A stretch of 24,898 bases of DNA from the IMG/VR virus record IMGVR_UViG_3300022690_000179, positions 1 through 24,898 of that record. One strand, given 5' to 3'. The DNA is from a virus. Positions 5,024-13,934 of this stretch are shown piece after piece. A model generated the notes under the pieces. That model was not told the origin of the DNA. It did not search any database and saw only the letters and a program-made list of their open reading frames with translations. The number at the start of each line of letters is the position of its first letter. Within the stretch, counting starts at the first letter, position 1. The position numbers and the translations under genes were made by a program.

Positions 5024-7584
5024 TATGAGCGCCTTCCTTTAATGTTTAAGTTGTTATCGCCTGATGTTATTGTAACAGTGTTACCATTGCTTACGATAGC
5101 AAACCCACCAAGACCACCATCCGATCCGGTTGGTGAATCGCCTTGCTCACCCCACTCGCCACCACTTATTGAGCCAATTATACCTGGTGCGCCTCTAGAT
5201 CCATCATTGCCAGTTTGTCCGGTGTCTACTAATGTTGCTGGCTCTATTGATGTTGCACCAGCGCTACCACCGCCACCTCCAACAAAACCTTGACCTCCCG
5301 AACCGCCGTTGCCAGCATTACCTGTTGTTGACGGGACATTAGATCCGAAAGACGTTGAGCCGCCGGCACCTCCGCCGCCAGCCCAAATAGCGCCAGAACC
5401 CGTATTAATTGTACAATCAACGGTTGCATTAAAGGCATTTCCTCCAGTGCTTCCATCATTGCCATTTGCGAAAAAACTACCTGACTGATCAATAGGCAAT
5501 GGCATCAATAATGAACCACCAGCGCCGCCGCCCGCTCCTCGACCCTCTATGGCACCTCTAATTATAAAATCAAAGGTTACGCCAGCTGCTTGTGCTCCGG
5601 TTGTAAATGCATCTATCAAAGTTGCTGTCGATCCAATAGTTACACCGGTATCAATTAATACGATAAAATTACCAGCAGCCGGAGCAAATTCAGTTGATAA
5701 ATCGTAATTTTCTTTATCGACAGATATTGTGAAATCAACGGTAACCCCTTCGAGAGGATCTTGAAATAGCCTTGTTTTAATTCGATATCGTCCTGGCCCT
5801 TCTTTGCCATTATCTTTAATCATTAATACTTGATGATTTTCTGCTTTTGATGAACCGTCAACGTTTACCAATCGAGAGCTTGAAAGATTTATTATCGAGC
5901 CTAATTCTAATTTTCCGCCCTGAGTATCGAACACACTTTCTACGTCTAAATCAAATTCAGCTAATTGCGGTACGTCGTTAACCCTATCGATGGTTCGCTG
6001 GGCTATCGATGTGCCTTTTGTTACATCTGCACTAGATGTTGTTAACCATCGGAAAAATTCGATTTTCTTTTCATTAATCTCGCCTATGTTTTCGGGAAGC
6101 TCATTTGTTAAGTTAACTGATTGAAAAATTATAGAGAAAAATTCCTCATCTTTTGTTTTTGTAATATCGTTTGGTCCCCAGGCAACAGAGTATCGCGTGA
6201 ATTGATTTTTAGTGTCTCTTGTAAATGAGATTGAATCCTGGCCAATGTGATCATCTTCATTTATATTTATTGGCTCAACAGTTGAATCAGTTACTTGTTT
6301 TATGCGTATTTTTTGATTTTCTTCATCATAAAAAACAGTTAAATCGCCAATCTTTATTAGTTCATTTATTAAAAGGTTTACCGATGTTGGCTTGTTGATA
6401 TTAGCCGTTAGCGTGATGCTTACTGTTGCAGCTATAACGGAGGTATAATCATCTAAAAATGTTGATGGAACCTTTGTATGGTTCGTCAATAAATCCTCGA
6501 TAATTGTTACGACATTAACATTGGTATAAACTTTACACACCTGAATTGTGGCGTTAACATCATGGTCTTTCTTTTCGGTTCCGCCAACAGCGCGATTAAC
6601 GATTGTTAAAACGAAATCACTTAAAACTGTACACTCAATCACTTCGGAATCTAGTCGGACAAAAACTGTAGTTGTTGCGACGCCATAATCAAAAGCTGGT
6701 GCGCTAGAATATGTGATCGTTGTGCTGGCATCGATTATTGCTATTGTATTAATTCCCAACGAAGCAGCCGGCACCTTGGCCTTTTTCTCGTCAGTAAGGA
6801 TAAGCGGATCCATTCCTTTAACAGTAAATATTCCTTTTTTAAGTTGAGCGCTGTCAATTATGTATTCTCGAGTTATAAAATTGTCGAAATCAAGATTAAA
6901 CGGGTCAAAGCCGGTGTGGATCTTGAGCGGACGCAATTCGAAATTAGGGTGCCTAGCTACTAACTTAGTGAATAATGTCCCGTTGTTTGTTCTTCGTCCT
7001 GGATAGGGCACATATAAATCCGCTTCCTTATGGTCAGATAATGTCAAGGTTGCGCTGGCTCTTTCTCCCATCGATTGCCCTGGGTCTACTCTAGCCGGGG
7101 AGTGGGACCAACCTATATACCCATTGAAATATTGCTCATCTAAATCAAGTTGTGTCGATGGAAATCTGAATAATAATTTTATGTTTGCATCATAACTATC
7201 AGGGCTCGAGCAGGTAAAGGGCGTCCCGTAACAACCCCCGTCACTTTCACCTTGATGCTCTAATTTAGCAGCTGTAGGTGAGTGAGCCACGTCAATAGTT
7301 CCAAATTGCGCTCTGGCTGTTGCTGTTAATTGAATGTTTGAATCGACTGTTACTTTTATTAATTCGTCATCCCATAATAAATAAGGGATAGAATTTACAA
7401 ATGACAAAGCGTTGCCACCGGATATTGTTATTGTTCCAAGAGCACCTACACCCAACGATGATGAAATAGTTATCGTTCCATCGAGTACAGATTGGGCTGT
7501 CGTGTGCCTACAACGATCAAGTTCCAGGTCCGCAATGACGGCTATGCTTTGACTGTCCTTAACCTTTAAATTATTAAATGACAT
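5023..7584 (-). CDS. Central tail hub protein with C-terminal glycine-rich tip domain
   Basis: 853 residues. The N-terminal two thirds contain CYGTPFTCSSPDSY, GYIGWSHSPARVDPG, MGERASATLTLSDHKEADLY and KGMDPLILTDEKKAKVP, features of a siphophage central hub/tip protein that closes the tail tube and carries the receptor-binding parts. From about 630 to the end the protein changes character: FIVLIDTGVTIGSTATL leads into glycine-rich strings (681-828, including AGGGGAGGS, GNGGSGGQG, VGGGGGSAG) and a beta end. Such strings resemble polyglycine-II sandwich adhesins like phage S16 gp38, so this end is probably a receptor-binding tip; this is an inference. It sits between the distal tail protein and the tailspike. 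Confidence 0.8.
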   Translation of the reverse strand: MSFNNLKVKDSQSIAVIADLELDRCRHTTAQSVLDGTITISSSLGVGALGTITISGGNALSFVNSIPYLLWDDELIKVTVDSNIQLTATARAQFGTIDVAHSPTAAKLEHQGESDGGCYGTPFTCSSPDSYDANIKLLFRFPSTQLDLDEQYFNGYIGWSHSPARVDPGQSMGERASATLTLSDHKEADLYVPYPGRRTNNGTLFTKLVARHPNFELRPLKIHTGFDPFNLDFDNFITREYIIDSAQLKKGIFTVKGMDPLILTDEKKAKVPAASLGINTIAIIDASTTITYSSAPAFDYGVATTTVFVRLDSEVIECTVLSDFVLTIVNRAVGGTEKKDHDVNATIQVCKVYTNVNVVTIIEDLLTNHTKVPSTFLDDYTSVIAATVSITLTANINKPTSVNLLINELIKIGDLTVFYDEENQKIRIKQVTDSTVEPININEDDHIGQDSISFTRDTKNQFTRYSVAWGPNDITKTKDEEFFSIIFQSVNLTNELPENIGEINEKKIEFFRWLTTSSADVTKGTSIAQRTIDRVNDVPQLAEFDLDVESVFDTQGGKLELGSIINLSSSRLVNVDGSSKAENHQVLMIKDNGKEGPGRYRIKTRLFQDPLEGVTVDFTISVDKENYDLSTEFAPAAGNFIVLIDTGVTIGSTATLIDAFTTGAQAAGVTFDFIIRGAIEGRGAGGGAGGSLLMPLPIDQSGSFFANGNDGSTGGNAFNATVDCTINTGSGAIWAGGGGAGGSTSFGSNVPSTTGNAGNGGSGGQGFVGGGGGSAGATSIEPATLVDTGQTGNDGSRGAPGIIGSISGGEWGEQGDSPTGSDGGLGGFAIVSNGNTVTITSGDNNLNIKGRRS

Positions 7585-8388
7585 CTATGAATATCCATTA
7601 AGCTCAAAAGATAAATCAGTGTGAAAGCTCGTTGCGTATGTTGGCTTCGGTAAAGATTTCACGTTTTGCAATGCGAACATCGTTTGATCTTTAACGTTTG
7701 ACCATTTAAAGAACATCGGCTTTGAATCGAGAATGTGATTTATCATTTCATCGAAAAATACATCGATGTCGTCAAAAGGCACGAATCTAAACGTCGGTTT
7801 TTCTTGAAACCCTTTATTTATCCGCCTCCCTATTAAAAAATTATTTCCGTCTGTTCTGAATTGCTCAACTTTATCTAGTGGTGATGTTCTTCCTGGCTGG
7901 AAACCAAGTGAAGGCGTTCTATTAAATACGACGGCCTCTCCGATATAAATGGCACCTATAAATAATTTTGATGTGAATGTCAGTGTTAGCTTTTGTCTTT
8001 GGCTGTTTTTTGTTCCGAAAAATTTAAGAAATGGCCGATTATTTTTAATGCTCGCAAATTCGGCAACCGTTTCAAATACGCCAGCAACCTCAACCTCAAG
8101 TTTGCCAGTTAACCCGGAATCTTGTGAGTTGTGAATGGCGAACGCGAAATAATCCATATCAATTGGCGCGGCCTGGTCGAATTGAATAACAACGGTTGTG
8201 CTTACGGCCAAAGGACTGTATTTAGTGTTATCTCGAAAATCCAAAGCGTTAGAAAAAGGAAATAACGGATCTTCAGCTTGGCCGGTAATCGTCGACGTTG
8301 GTAATACAGAACGAAATCCCAAAACAGCGAAGTCAGACGCTTGTTGCTGCGCTTGTAAACTCGTATCAACTACTAAAGTGTTCGACAT
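7585..8388 (-). CDS. Distal tail / tail tip-associated protein
   Basis: 267 residues, mostly beta. FSNALDFRDNTKYSPLAVSTTVVIQFDQ (about 48-75) followed by DYFAFAIHNSQDSG resembles a jelly-roll, discoidin-like fold often found in phage tail-tip proteins. Further on, GFQPGRTSPLDKVEQFRT and NINKGF-like residues lead to FRFVPFDDIDVFFDEMI, followed by PMFFKWSNVKDQTMFALQ, typical of the proteins encoded between the tape measure and hub genes. It probably joins the tail tube to the hub. It starts in a TAATG overlap with the tape measure gene and ends directly at the hub start (TAG then ATG). Confidence 0.7.
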   Translation of the reverse strand: MSNTLVVDTSLQAQQQASDFAVLGFRSVLPTSTITGQAEDPLFPFSNALDFRDNTKYSPLAVSTTVVIQFDQAAPIDMDYFAFAIHNSQDSGLTGKLEVEVAGVFETVAEFASIKNNRPFLKFFGTKNSQRQKLTLTFTSKLFIGAIYIGEAVVFNRTPSLGFQPGRTSPLDKVEQFRTDGNNFLIGRRINKGFQEKPTFRFVPFDDIDVFFDEMINHILDSKPMFFKWSNVKDQTMFALQNVKSLPKPTYATSFHTDLSFELNGYS

Positions 8389-11045
8389 TAAATAGCGCCT
8401 ATTCTGCTTGCTTCGTTTTGAGCGTTAGTTATGTTTATCGCTATGTCAGTGTCCGATTCTAACACAGACGCAAGCGCTTCCTTAAACATTGCCCCTGTTA
8501 GCAAAGCATTTTCATCGATGCGAATGTCTACGACTCTCTTTTGCTGTATAGCTTCCTGGGCGGCTGGCGTTGGCCCTGGTGTTTGCGCGAGGCCAGCGCC
8601 GCCACCGGACGCTGACGGAACCCCGCCCCCACCAAGACTGGCCGCTTGCGATATGCCGGTCGCTGCTATTAACCCTGCCGATATCTTACCAAAGGCTATC
8701 ATTGATGCCGCAGCAGGCGGGCCCGATATTGGGCCCAGTACGGCCAATGCTCTTGTTGCTGCCACTTGAGAATTAATTAACGTTTGCCCTATGGCAAGAC
8801 CTTTTTCTATACCTATCAAGGCGATCGCGACCACTTTTGAATCGCCAACGAGCCCCTTAAGAAGATTGACGGCTTGGCTGGCAACGCCAAACCTCATAGC
8901 TGTGACCTGGGCCGAATAGCTTTCCTCTAATTTCAATCTGTCGTTTGTTGACTCGGTTGTTATTTCGGTTAATTCTTCTTGAAATAAACGTGCTTTTTCT
9001 AACTGATTCGCGTCAAATAAGTCTCTCAATTCCGTTTTTGCAACTTCATCGGTTCCGAGCTTTTCCAGCTCAAGCTGAAATTTGTTTTCTTCTCTCAGTA
9101 ACCTGTTGTCAGCGGCCAAGGCTAGCATCGCCTCTTCTTCTGATAAATCGCCCTGCCGAATCAACCGCCTGGCTGCTAATTCGTTTTGTAACGCTTCTGT
9201 TTCAAGCTTTAAGCCGGTTACAAATGCTGAGTCTCCGTCTAATTTTTGCTTTGGCGGCTCTTTTCCGTCAAGAGTTCCGCCGCCAACGGTCCCCTCAGTC
9301 TCGAAAACTCCCGCCAATATATCAGTCTTTGGCACCGCACTTTCTAGGTCAAACAATGACTCCTTAAGGGCGTTTATTCGATCGGTTAACGCCTGCGCTT
9401 GTTGTGCTGCCCCAGCAAGGCCAGATCCGGCGACCCTGGTCGACTGGCTTAGTGTGATCATTGCCTGTTCTTGATCTGCCAGATCGCTTGTTAATTCTGC
9501 GATTTCTTTCTTAACATCAAGTATTGATGACGCTCTGAGGGCCGCGTTTGATTCTCTTTGCTTCTTTGTGGTGTTGTTTAACTCCGTGTTTAGCTTTCTA
9601 AGTGATTCGGCATATTTGTCGCTTGATTCTTCGGCATCAGTGGACGCATCCACAAACAAGAATATGGCCGTTGCCGCCAGTAGTGCCGCCCCGAGTGGTC
9701 CACCAATCAAAGCCATGGCCGCTGTTGCCCCTCTTGCCGCTATTGATAGAACATTAACCGCTATGGTCGCTCTTGTGGCTGCTGCTGCCTGTATGCCCAT
9801 GGCAGCGCTAAACCCGGTGGTCGCTTTTGTTGCCGTGGCCTGCGCGATAGTGTTCGTAACAATTGATGTTGTGTAAGCGGTTACAGCCGGGATCATTCTT
9901 GCGGCAAAAGCGACGGCACCCAAAATAATGAAATCCGTTAAAGTTTCGAGGTTTTCGCTGACAGAGACGATCGCCGCACCGGCACCACCGACAACATTTT
10001 TAACCGCAGTTGAGCTACCAACAAACGCGATCATGTTGTTATTGGCTACTTCCATGTCTTGCGCGAAAGTCGCTATAGAAGCGGCGAACTTTTTATCTAT
10101 AATGTCCGCGGCTTCGTCCAGCGCCCTTATTAACACCGCCGACGAAAGCTTGCCAGTATCCGCTAGCTTTCTAAGCTCGCCCGCTGTTTTGCCTGTTGAT
10201 CTTTGCAACGCCTTAAATATCTCCGGCGCATTTTCTATGATTGTGTTGTATTCCTGACCACGCAAGACGCCAGACGAAAACGCTTGGTTGAGCTGCCTGG
10301 TTGATTCGGTTGCTTGCGCCTGCGTCTTACCCGAAAGGGTGAATGACTTGGCTATTGTTTCCGTTAGCCTCAATCGCCTTTCGTCAGTAAGGTTTAACGA
10401 CTCAGTTGCAAGCGTTAGCTGTGTAAACGATTCGCCAACTGCGGTGACTGAAGATCTGGTTCTGTTTGCTAACGCCAGTATGTCTTCTGTTCTTTCGGTT
10501 AGCCCCTCGGTTGAGGTTGTTGTTTGCCTTAACTGGTTTTGTAGCGAAGTAAACGCGTCGGAATATCTAGTTATGCTGGTCACTGCGATAGCAGAGATCA
10601 CGCCAACAGCAACTCTTGAGAAGCCAGTTGTTAAGATGGTTGTTCTTTCAGTGGTTCGCCCCAAGCTTCTTGTTTGCTTATCTAAACCATCAAAGGATCT
10701 TGTTAGCGCCTTGGACTCTCTCTTTGCGCTTTTTAGAGCCCTTACTAATTCCCTCGCCTCGCCTTTTTGGTCGTCCAGAGTTCTTGCTAGCTTTGCCGAA
10801 GCGGTGTTTAGTTCTAGGCTTCTCTTCGTGCTACTTGACGTTATGGAGTTGAGTTTTTTTAGCTGCTTTGCAGTCTGTAATATTTTATTGTTTGTTTTGG
10901 CTAACGCAGATCCCAGCTTTAAAACGGACGCAGTCACCTTATCGATTTGCTTGCCTAAAGCCTTCATGACCGTATCAAGCTTTTTAGCCTTAGCTGCTGA
11001 TCCTGCCGTTCTAATTTTTATATCAATAAATCGAGTGGTGGCCAT
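8388..11045 (-). CDS. Tape measure protein
   Basis: 885 residues. The first 135 are Lys/Ser/Leu-rich coiled coil. Residues about 160-350 carry the tape-measure N-terminal domain (TIGR02675 type): YSDAFTSLQNQLRQTT, then LALANRTRSSVTAVGESF, QAFSSGVLRGQEYNTIIENA and LSSAVLIRALDEAA. Hydrophobic stretches at about 372-395 and 433-470 probably insert in the host membrane during DNA ejection. A second coiled-coil region and a Gly/Ala/Pro-rich segment follow. The protein sets tail length; at about 0.15 nm per residue it predicts a tail near 130 nm. It is preceded by the chaperone pair, as in lambda. Long open frames on the opposite strand here are composition shadows. Confidence 0.93.
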   Translation of the reverse strand: MATTRFIDIKIRTAGSAAKAKKLDTVMKALGKQIDKVTASVLKLGSALAKTNNKILQTAKQLKKLNSITSSSTKRSLELNTASAKLARTLDDQKGEARELVRALKSAKRESKALTRSFDGLDKQTRSLGRTTERTTILTTGFSRVAVGVISAIAVTSITRYSDAFTSLQNQLRQTTTSTEGLTERTEDILALANRTRSSVTAVGESFTQLTLATESLNLTDERRLRLTETIAKSFTLSGKTQAQATESTRQLNQAFSSGVLRGQEYNTIIENAPEIFKALQRSTGKTAGELRKLADTGKLSSAVLIRALDEAADIIDKKFAASIATFAQDMEVANNNMIAFVGSSTAVKNVVGGAGAAIVSVSENLETLTDFIILGAVAFAARMIPAVTAYTTSIVTNTIAQATATKATTGFSAAMGIQAAAATRATIAVNVLSIAARGATAAMALIGGPLGAALLAATAIFLFVDASTDAEESSDKYAESLRKLNTELNNTTKKQRESNAALRASSILDVKKEIAELTSDLADQEQAMITLSQSTRVAGSGLAGAAQQAQALTDRINALKESLFDLESAVPKTDILAGVFETEGTVGGGTLDGKEPPKQKLDGDSAFVTGLKLETEALQNELAARRLIRQGDLSEEEAMLALAADNRLLREENKFQLELEKLGTDEVAKTELRDLFDANQLEKARLFQEELTEITTESTNDRLKLEESYSAQVTAMRFGVASQAVNLLKGLVGDSKVVAIALIGIEKGLAIGQTLINSQVAATRALAVLGPISGPPAAASMIAFGKISAGLIAATGISQAASLGGGGVPSASGGGAGLAQTPGPTPAAQEAIQQKRVVDIRIDENALLTGAMFKEALASVLESDTDIAINITNAQNEASRIGAI

Positions 11046-11048
11046 GAT

Positions 11049-11372
11049 CTACTTACCTTTAGTTTTGCGTTTAATTTCTTCACATTTTTTCGTTACATAT
11101 TCCAGATCGATATCGTTTATCGCTGTGACAAATAGATCGGGAGCAAACCCGCAAGATCCGTTGTGTTCCTGGTAGTAATGTATGTCGCGGTCTTTAATGG
11201 GTAATGGTGCGCCGCCATTCATTGTTTCACGTTCCTGGCTTAACTTATAAAATGCCGATAATAAATTGACCTGTTTGTCAGTTAGATCTGGCTTAAGCTC
11301 GTAAAATAAATCTAAGCTTTTAGCCCTTTTGTATTCAAGCCACACCACTTCCTCTGAATCACCGTGGCCCAC
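11049..11372 (-). CDS. Tail assembly chaperone T-part, made as -1 frameshift fusion with upstream ORF
   Basis: 107 residues counted from a GTG at 11372, but this frame is open upstream to the slippery site at 11393-11399. No convincing Shine-Dalgarno precedes the GTG. It is most likely translated only as the C-terminal part of a G-T fusion: 131 residues of the upstream ORF, seven linking residues (ELIYRLE), then this domain, about 245 in total. It is alpha-helical, with DLTDKQVNLLSAFYKLSQE and a Cys-Gly (SCGFAPDLF). By analogy with lambda gpG-gpT, the T domain recruits tail tube protein to the tape measure-chaperone complex. The location, directly before the tape measure gene, fits. Confidence 0.8.
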   Translation of the reverse strand: MGHGDSEEVVWLEYKRAKSLDLFYELKPDLTDKQVNLLSAFYKLSQERETMNGGAPLPIKDRDIHYYQEHNGSCGFAPDLFVTAINDIDLEYVTKKCEEIKRKTKGK

Positions 11373-11386
11373 CTCTAATCGATAAA

Positions 11387-11785
11387 TTAACTCTTTTTTG
11401 CGGCCTCTATGTCCTCGCTTACTTCGTCAAATAAGTATTTGCTGTAATCAGCCGCGTGATTAAGAAGGTATGCGTTAAGCGACCTGTGATAAGCAGGGTT
11501 TAGGAATACGGCCCTTGCATTATCCCTTGAAAATTCAAGCACGCTATCCTCGTTTTCTACGCCTTCCCACCCTGTCACGCCATACTCAGCCAGCCAAAAT
11601 GCCGTAATTTTATCGGCGTCGATTTCCTTTGGCGCGAACCCGTAAAGGTCTTTCTTTATTTCTTCTATTTGCTTGTTAAATTCTTTAGTACCGGCGCGTT
11701 GTACATAAAAACAAGCTTCCCCCAGGTAAAACGGTGATCCGCCTGAGTGCTTGTCTAGATCTTCTGCATAATCGTCGAGCTTCAT
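11387..11785 (-). CDS. Tail assembly chaperone G
   Basis: 132 residues, acidic and helical. FWLAEYGVTGWEGVENEDSV (about 64-83), LEFSRDNARAVFL and a C-terminal helix ending EAAKKS match the siphophage tail chaperone family (lambda gpG-like), where 'v.gWegv...g.p..fs.enA..ll' recurs. It coats the tape measure protein during tail assembly and is not in the mature virion. RBS GAGGGA precedes the ATG at 11785. The last codons, GCA AAA AAG AGT TAA, contain the programmed frameshift site. Confidence 0.82.
   Translation of the reverse strand: MKLDDYAEDLDKHSGGSPFYLGEACFYVQRAGTKEFNKQIEEIKKDLYGFAPKEIDADKITAFWLAEYGVTGWEGVENEDSVLEFSRDNARAVFLNPAYHRSLNAYLLNHAADYSKYLFDEVSEDIEAAKKS
11393..11399 (-). promoter_or_regulatory. 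Programmed -1 ribosomal frameshift site (A AAA AAG)
   Basis: On the - strand the G ORF reads GCA AAA AAG AGT TAA, so the heptamer A AAA AAG is in the right phase for tandem -1 slippage. After slipping, the frame reads AAA AAA GAG TTA ATT TAT CGA with no stop and joins the T ORF. GAGG lies just upstream. A possible downstream stem, GCCAC pairing with GTGGC, could stimulate slippage. Confidence 0.88.
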
Positions 11786-11875
11786 AATAATCCCTCGTCA
11801 AAGGTAGTCAAATTGGTGCGAGAGAACCGGGTGACTAGCCCGATATCGGCCTCGATAGCCTATCCCGCATTGTTC

Positions 11876-13063
11876 TTAGAAGTTACGGAAGATCTGGATT
11901 GTGGTCTTAGTAATGTCGTCTTCTTCCGCAGTGTACGTCATTTCGTTGCTCGCAATAACGTTAGAGCCATCTGGCATTGAGTGATCAGTAACAAGCGCCT
12001 GCATGATTTCGATAACCATCCATCGAGTGCTATTAGCGAACTCAACAAGAAAGGCTAATGAAAATGGTGTGGTATTACGATAACGTGAGCGCCAATCGAA
12101 TGTGTTGCTTATAATCGCTCGGGTCACAAGTGCGCCCGACAACTCAATGTCGCCGAATGCATAACGGGCACCATCGCAAGCGGCTGATCTATCCTCTTGA
12201 TAGTTGTTGTTGAACTCGAGCCCAAGAGATTTAACGCCACAGGCAGAATCAACACCGTTGACATAAATTGTCGTTATATTGTTGGTCGAACTAACAACGC
12301 TTGATACATCGATTGCGGCATCTGTTTGGCCCGCGATCGCCGCAGTGCCAGGAAGTAATGTTTCGATATTCAATGCTAATGCGCCGGTTACGATTCCCGT
12401 TTCGCCAATTTCCAAAGATCCGGTATTTATGATGCCATCAACAAAAGTGTCATGACTAAGATCGCCAACAGCAGATTTGTCAAGGGTGCGGGTTTGTACA
12501 GTAAAGTATGTAGGGGCGCTGCCGGATACTGTTTTCTGGCTTTCCATTGACACGGATGCGCCTGCCGCTTCTACCGCTGGCGGAACTGGTAGCACTTCAA
12601 TATCACCATCACTGTTTTTAACAGAGATTCTATAAAACCCGTTAATAGCTGTATTCACAAAGCCAGCAACTTTAATCCAGTCACCAACATTTAGCCCTGT
12701 AAACCCGCTGCCAGAATCAGTGAAACCGTCAGCATCCGACGCGATAGTTATCGCCGCAGCAACGCTATTATCGACTTGAGCGCCGTGGATCATTGCGTCC
12801 AAATAAAGGGCCGTTTGTTCATTAAGTTCAAAACTTAATTCGGCCACATTAGTCGTAGACTCTTGAATTTGCATTCGAGCCTGGCGGTTTGATTTTACTT
12901 CGTTTGAATTTGTATAGGCTACCGTTTGAACCGGCTTACCTTCTAATCGACGAAATTGATCAAAGACGGGGCTGACATTTATTGAACCCTTAGCAGTCTG
13001 AGGACTAGTGAATACACTAATATCGCTGCCGGATAATGAACGGTCTGCTACTGTGCTTGGCAT
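11876..13063 (-). CDS. Major tail tube protein with inserted beta domain
   Basis: 395 residues. The N-terminal part (RRLEGKPVQTVAYTNSNEV, then ESTTNVAELSFELNEQTALY) and the C-terminal part (LGLEFNNNYQEDRSAACDGA, then FGDIELSGALVTRAI and FSLAFLVEFANSTRWMVIEI) are typical of long siphophage tube proteins of the Phage_tube_2 type. Residues about 103-176 form a separate beta domain (TIASDADGFTDSGSGF, then LNVGDWIKVAGFVNTAINGF), a module found in other virion proteins; it probably decorates the tail exterior. Hexameric rings of this protein stack to form the tube. RBS AAGGTGA precedes ATG 13063. The gene is followed on the - strand by the chaperone pair. Confidence 0.85.
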   Translation of the reverse strand: MPSTVADRSLSGSDISVFTSPQTAKGSINVSPVFDQFRRLEGKPVQTVAYTNSNEVKSNRQARMQIQESTTNVAELSFELNEQTALYLDAMIHGAQVDNSVAAAITIASDADGFTDSGSGFTGLNVGDWIKVAGFVNTAINGFYRISVKNSDGDIEVLPVPPAVEAAGASVSMESQKTVSGSAPTYFTVQTRTLDKSAVGDLSHDTFVDGIINTGSLEIGETGIVTGALALNIETLLPGTAAIAGQTDAAIDVSSVVSSTNNITTIYVNGVDSACGVKSLGLEFNNNYQEDRSAACDGARYAFGDIELSGALVTRAIISNTFDWRSRYRNTTPFSLAFLVEFANSTRWMVIEIMQALVTDHSMPDGSNVIASNEMTYTAEEDDITKTTIQIFRNF

Positions 13064-13088
13064 GGTTTTATCACCTTGTTTAATTTAG

Positions 13089-13103
13089 TGGCGAAAAACG
13101 CCA
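13089..13103. other. Small inverted repeat upstream of the tail tube gene
   Basis: TGGCG-AAAAA-CGCCA, a 5-bp perfect stem with a 5-nt loop, in the 84-nt gap between the tail terminator and tube genes. On the - strand no U-run follows, so it is not a clear terminator. It may be an mRNA-processing or stability element that helps raise tube protein output. Confidence 0.4.
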
Positions 13104-13147
13104 AATATTGATTAAAATAACTTTAACATATAAATTGATTTAATGTT

Positions 13148-13546
13148 TTAGCCTTCCATATAGAACTCGACGCTAACTTGCAAGACATACCACGCATCTT
13201 CCTCGCCTACGGTTTCGATGCTTGCTGCCCAGGTTGTGGTATTACCAAATTGTTTATTATCAAATAGAGCCTGTATTTCCTTGGCATCTGCTAGCTGGTC
13301 TTTATCCCCGCTTTCTTTGGGGAAAAAGATATCGATCACGAAAAAACCAAAAGTTCTTTGATAGCCATCCGGGGTAACATTCTCAGTGTTATTAAATAGC
13401 ACTGTGCCGCGCAGCCATTTTGTGTTTGCTGGTGTGGTGAACTTAAAATTAGGCTTTTTAAATGTCGCATCAGTATAACCGGCCGGCAGATTGTTTCTGA
13501 GCCTGTTAATCAAGTCTGGTTGCGTCAGAGTGATATCGTTAGCCAT
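13148..13546 (-). CDS. Tail terminator protein (gpU-like / DUF4128-like)
   Basis: 132 residues. DLINRLRNNLPAG, WLRGTVLFNNTENVT, QRTFGFFVIDIFFPKESGD and a C-terminal VLQVSVEFYMEG follow the alpha/beta plan of lambda gpU and DUF4128-type tail completion proteins: an N-terminal helix, strands with 'G...i.if.p.g.G', and a last strand. It caps the tail tube at its final length and meets the head neck. The start is preceded by AAAGGCGGG, and the gene overlaps the upstream neck gene by 8 nt. Its order, after the HK97 gp10-like gene and before the tube protein, is the usual one. Confidence 0.75.
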   Translation of the reverse strand: MANDITLTQPDLINRLRNNLPAGYTDATFKKPNFKFTTPANTKWLRGTVLFNNTENVTPDGYQRTFGFFVIDIFFPKESGDKDQLADAKEIQALFDNKQFGNTTTWAASIETVGEEDAWYVLQVSVEFYMEG

Positions 13547-13934
13547 TGGACCCGCCTTTAGTTACTATCGCGTTTCTTGCTCTTTGGGCGATCATGTCAA
13601 TAAATTTAGAGGGAGCCTGTTTTGAGTGGCCGTTGTTTAGTTTCCGTATATAAGGCAAGACGGAAGTTACAAACAGCGTTGGGAATTTAACAAGCTTCGC
13701 GGCTTTTATTGCTGCTCTGCCCTCTCGCCTTGCCGATCCCCGTCTTCGAGTTTTCGCTCGCCGCTTCCTGGTCGGCTCGCCCTCTGTAATCTGCCAAGAG
13801 CCCTTAGCTTCCCCGGTATCGATTGGCGTTTCGTCAAGTACCGCGTCAAGCACAAAGTTAGCTGTATCGCGAGCTTCTTCGTTTACCAAGGCTTCAATAT
13901 CGTCAAGTATTGAGAATGATTGTTCGTGGTTCAT
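13539..13934 (-). CDS. HK97 gp10-like neck / tail completion protein
   Basis: 131 residues. DETPIDTGEAKGSWQ (about 36-50) and the C-terminal YIRKLNNGHSKQAPSKFIDM (94-113) are the signature of the HK97 gp10 family ('DTG..k.sW..' and 'Y...le.GhS.qAP'). Between them is a very basic Arg/Lys-rich loop (TRKRRAKTRRRGSARREGRAA), which could contact DNA at the head-tail junction. It sits between the stopper and the tail terminator, in its usual place. The start is in a TAATG overlap with the 44-aa gene. Confidence 0.82.
   Translation of the reverse strand: MNHEQSFSILDDIEALVNEEARDTANFVLDAVLDETPIDTGEAKGSWQITEGEPTRKRRAKTRRRGSARREGRAAIKAAKLVKFPTLFVTSVLPYIRKLNNGHSKQAPSKFIDMIAQRARNAIVTKGGSNG

Noticed and set aside
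10288-11175. 295-codon + strand open frame opposite the tape measure gene
   Set aside because: It is a shadow: Ser/Val/Leu-rich with no domain, no RBS, and lying entirely across a clear tape measure coding region and its neighbour. Similar + frames at 8431-9876 and 2961-3518 are rejected for the same reason.
11786-11875. GC-rich inverted repeats (such as CGGGTGACTAGCCCG) as terminator between tail tube and chaperone genes
   Set aside because: Stems are only 4 bp and no U-run follows on the - strand. At most a weak RNA structure.
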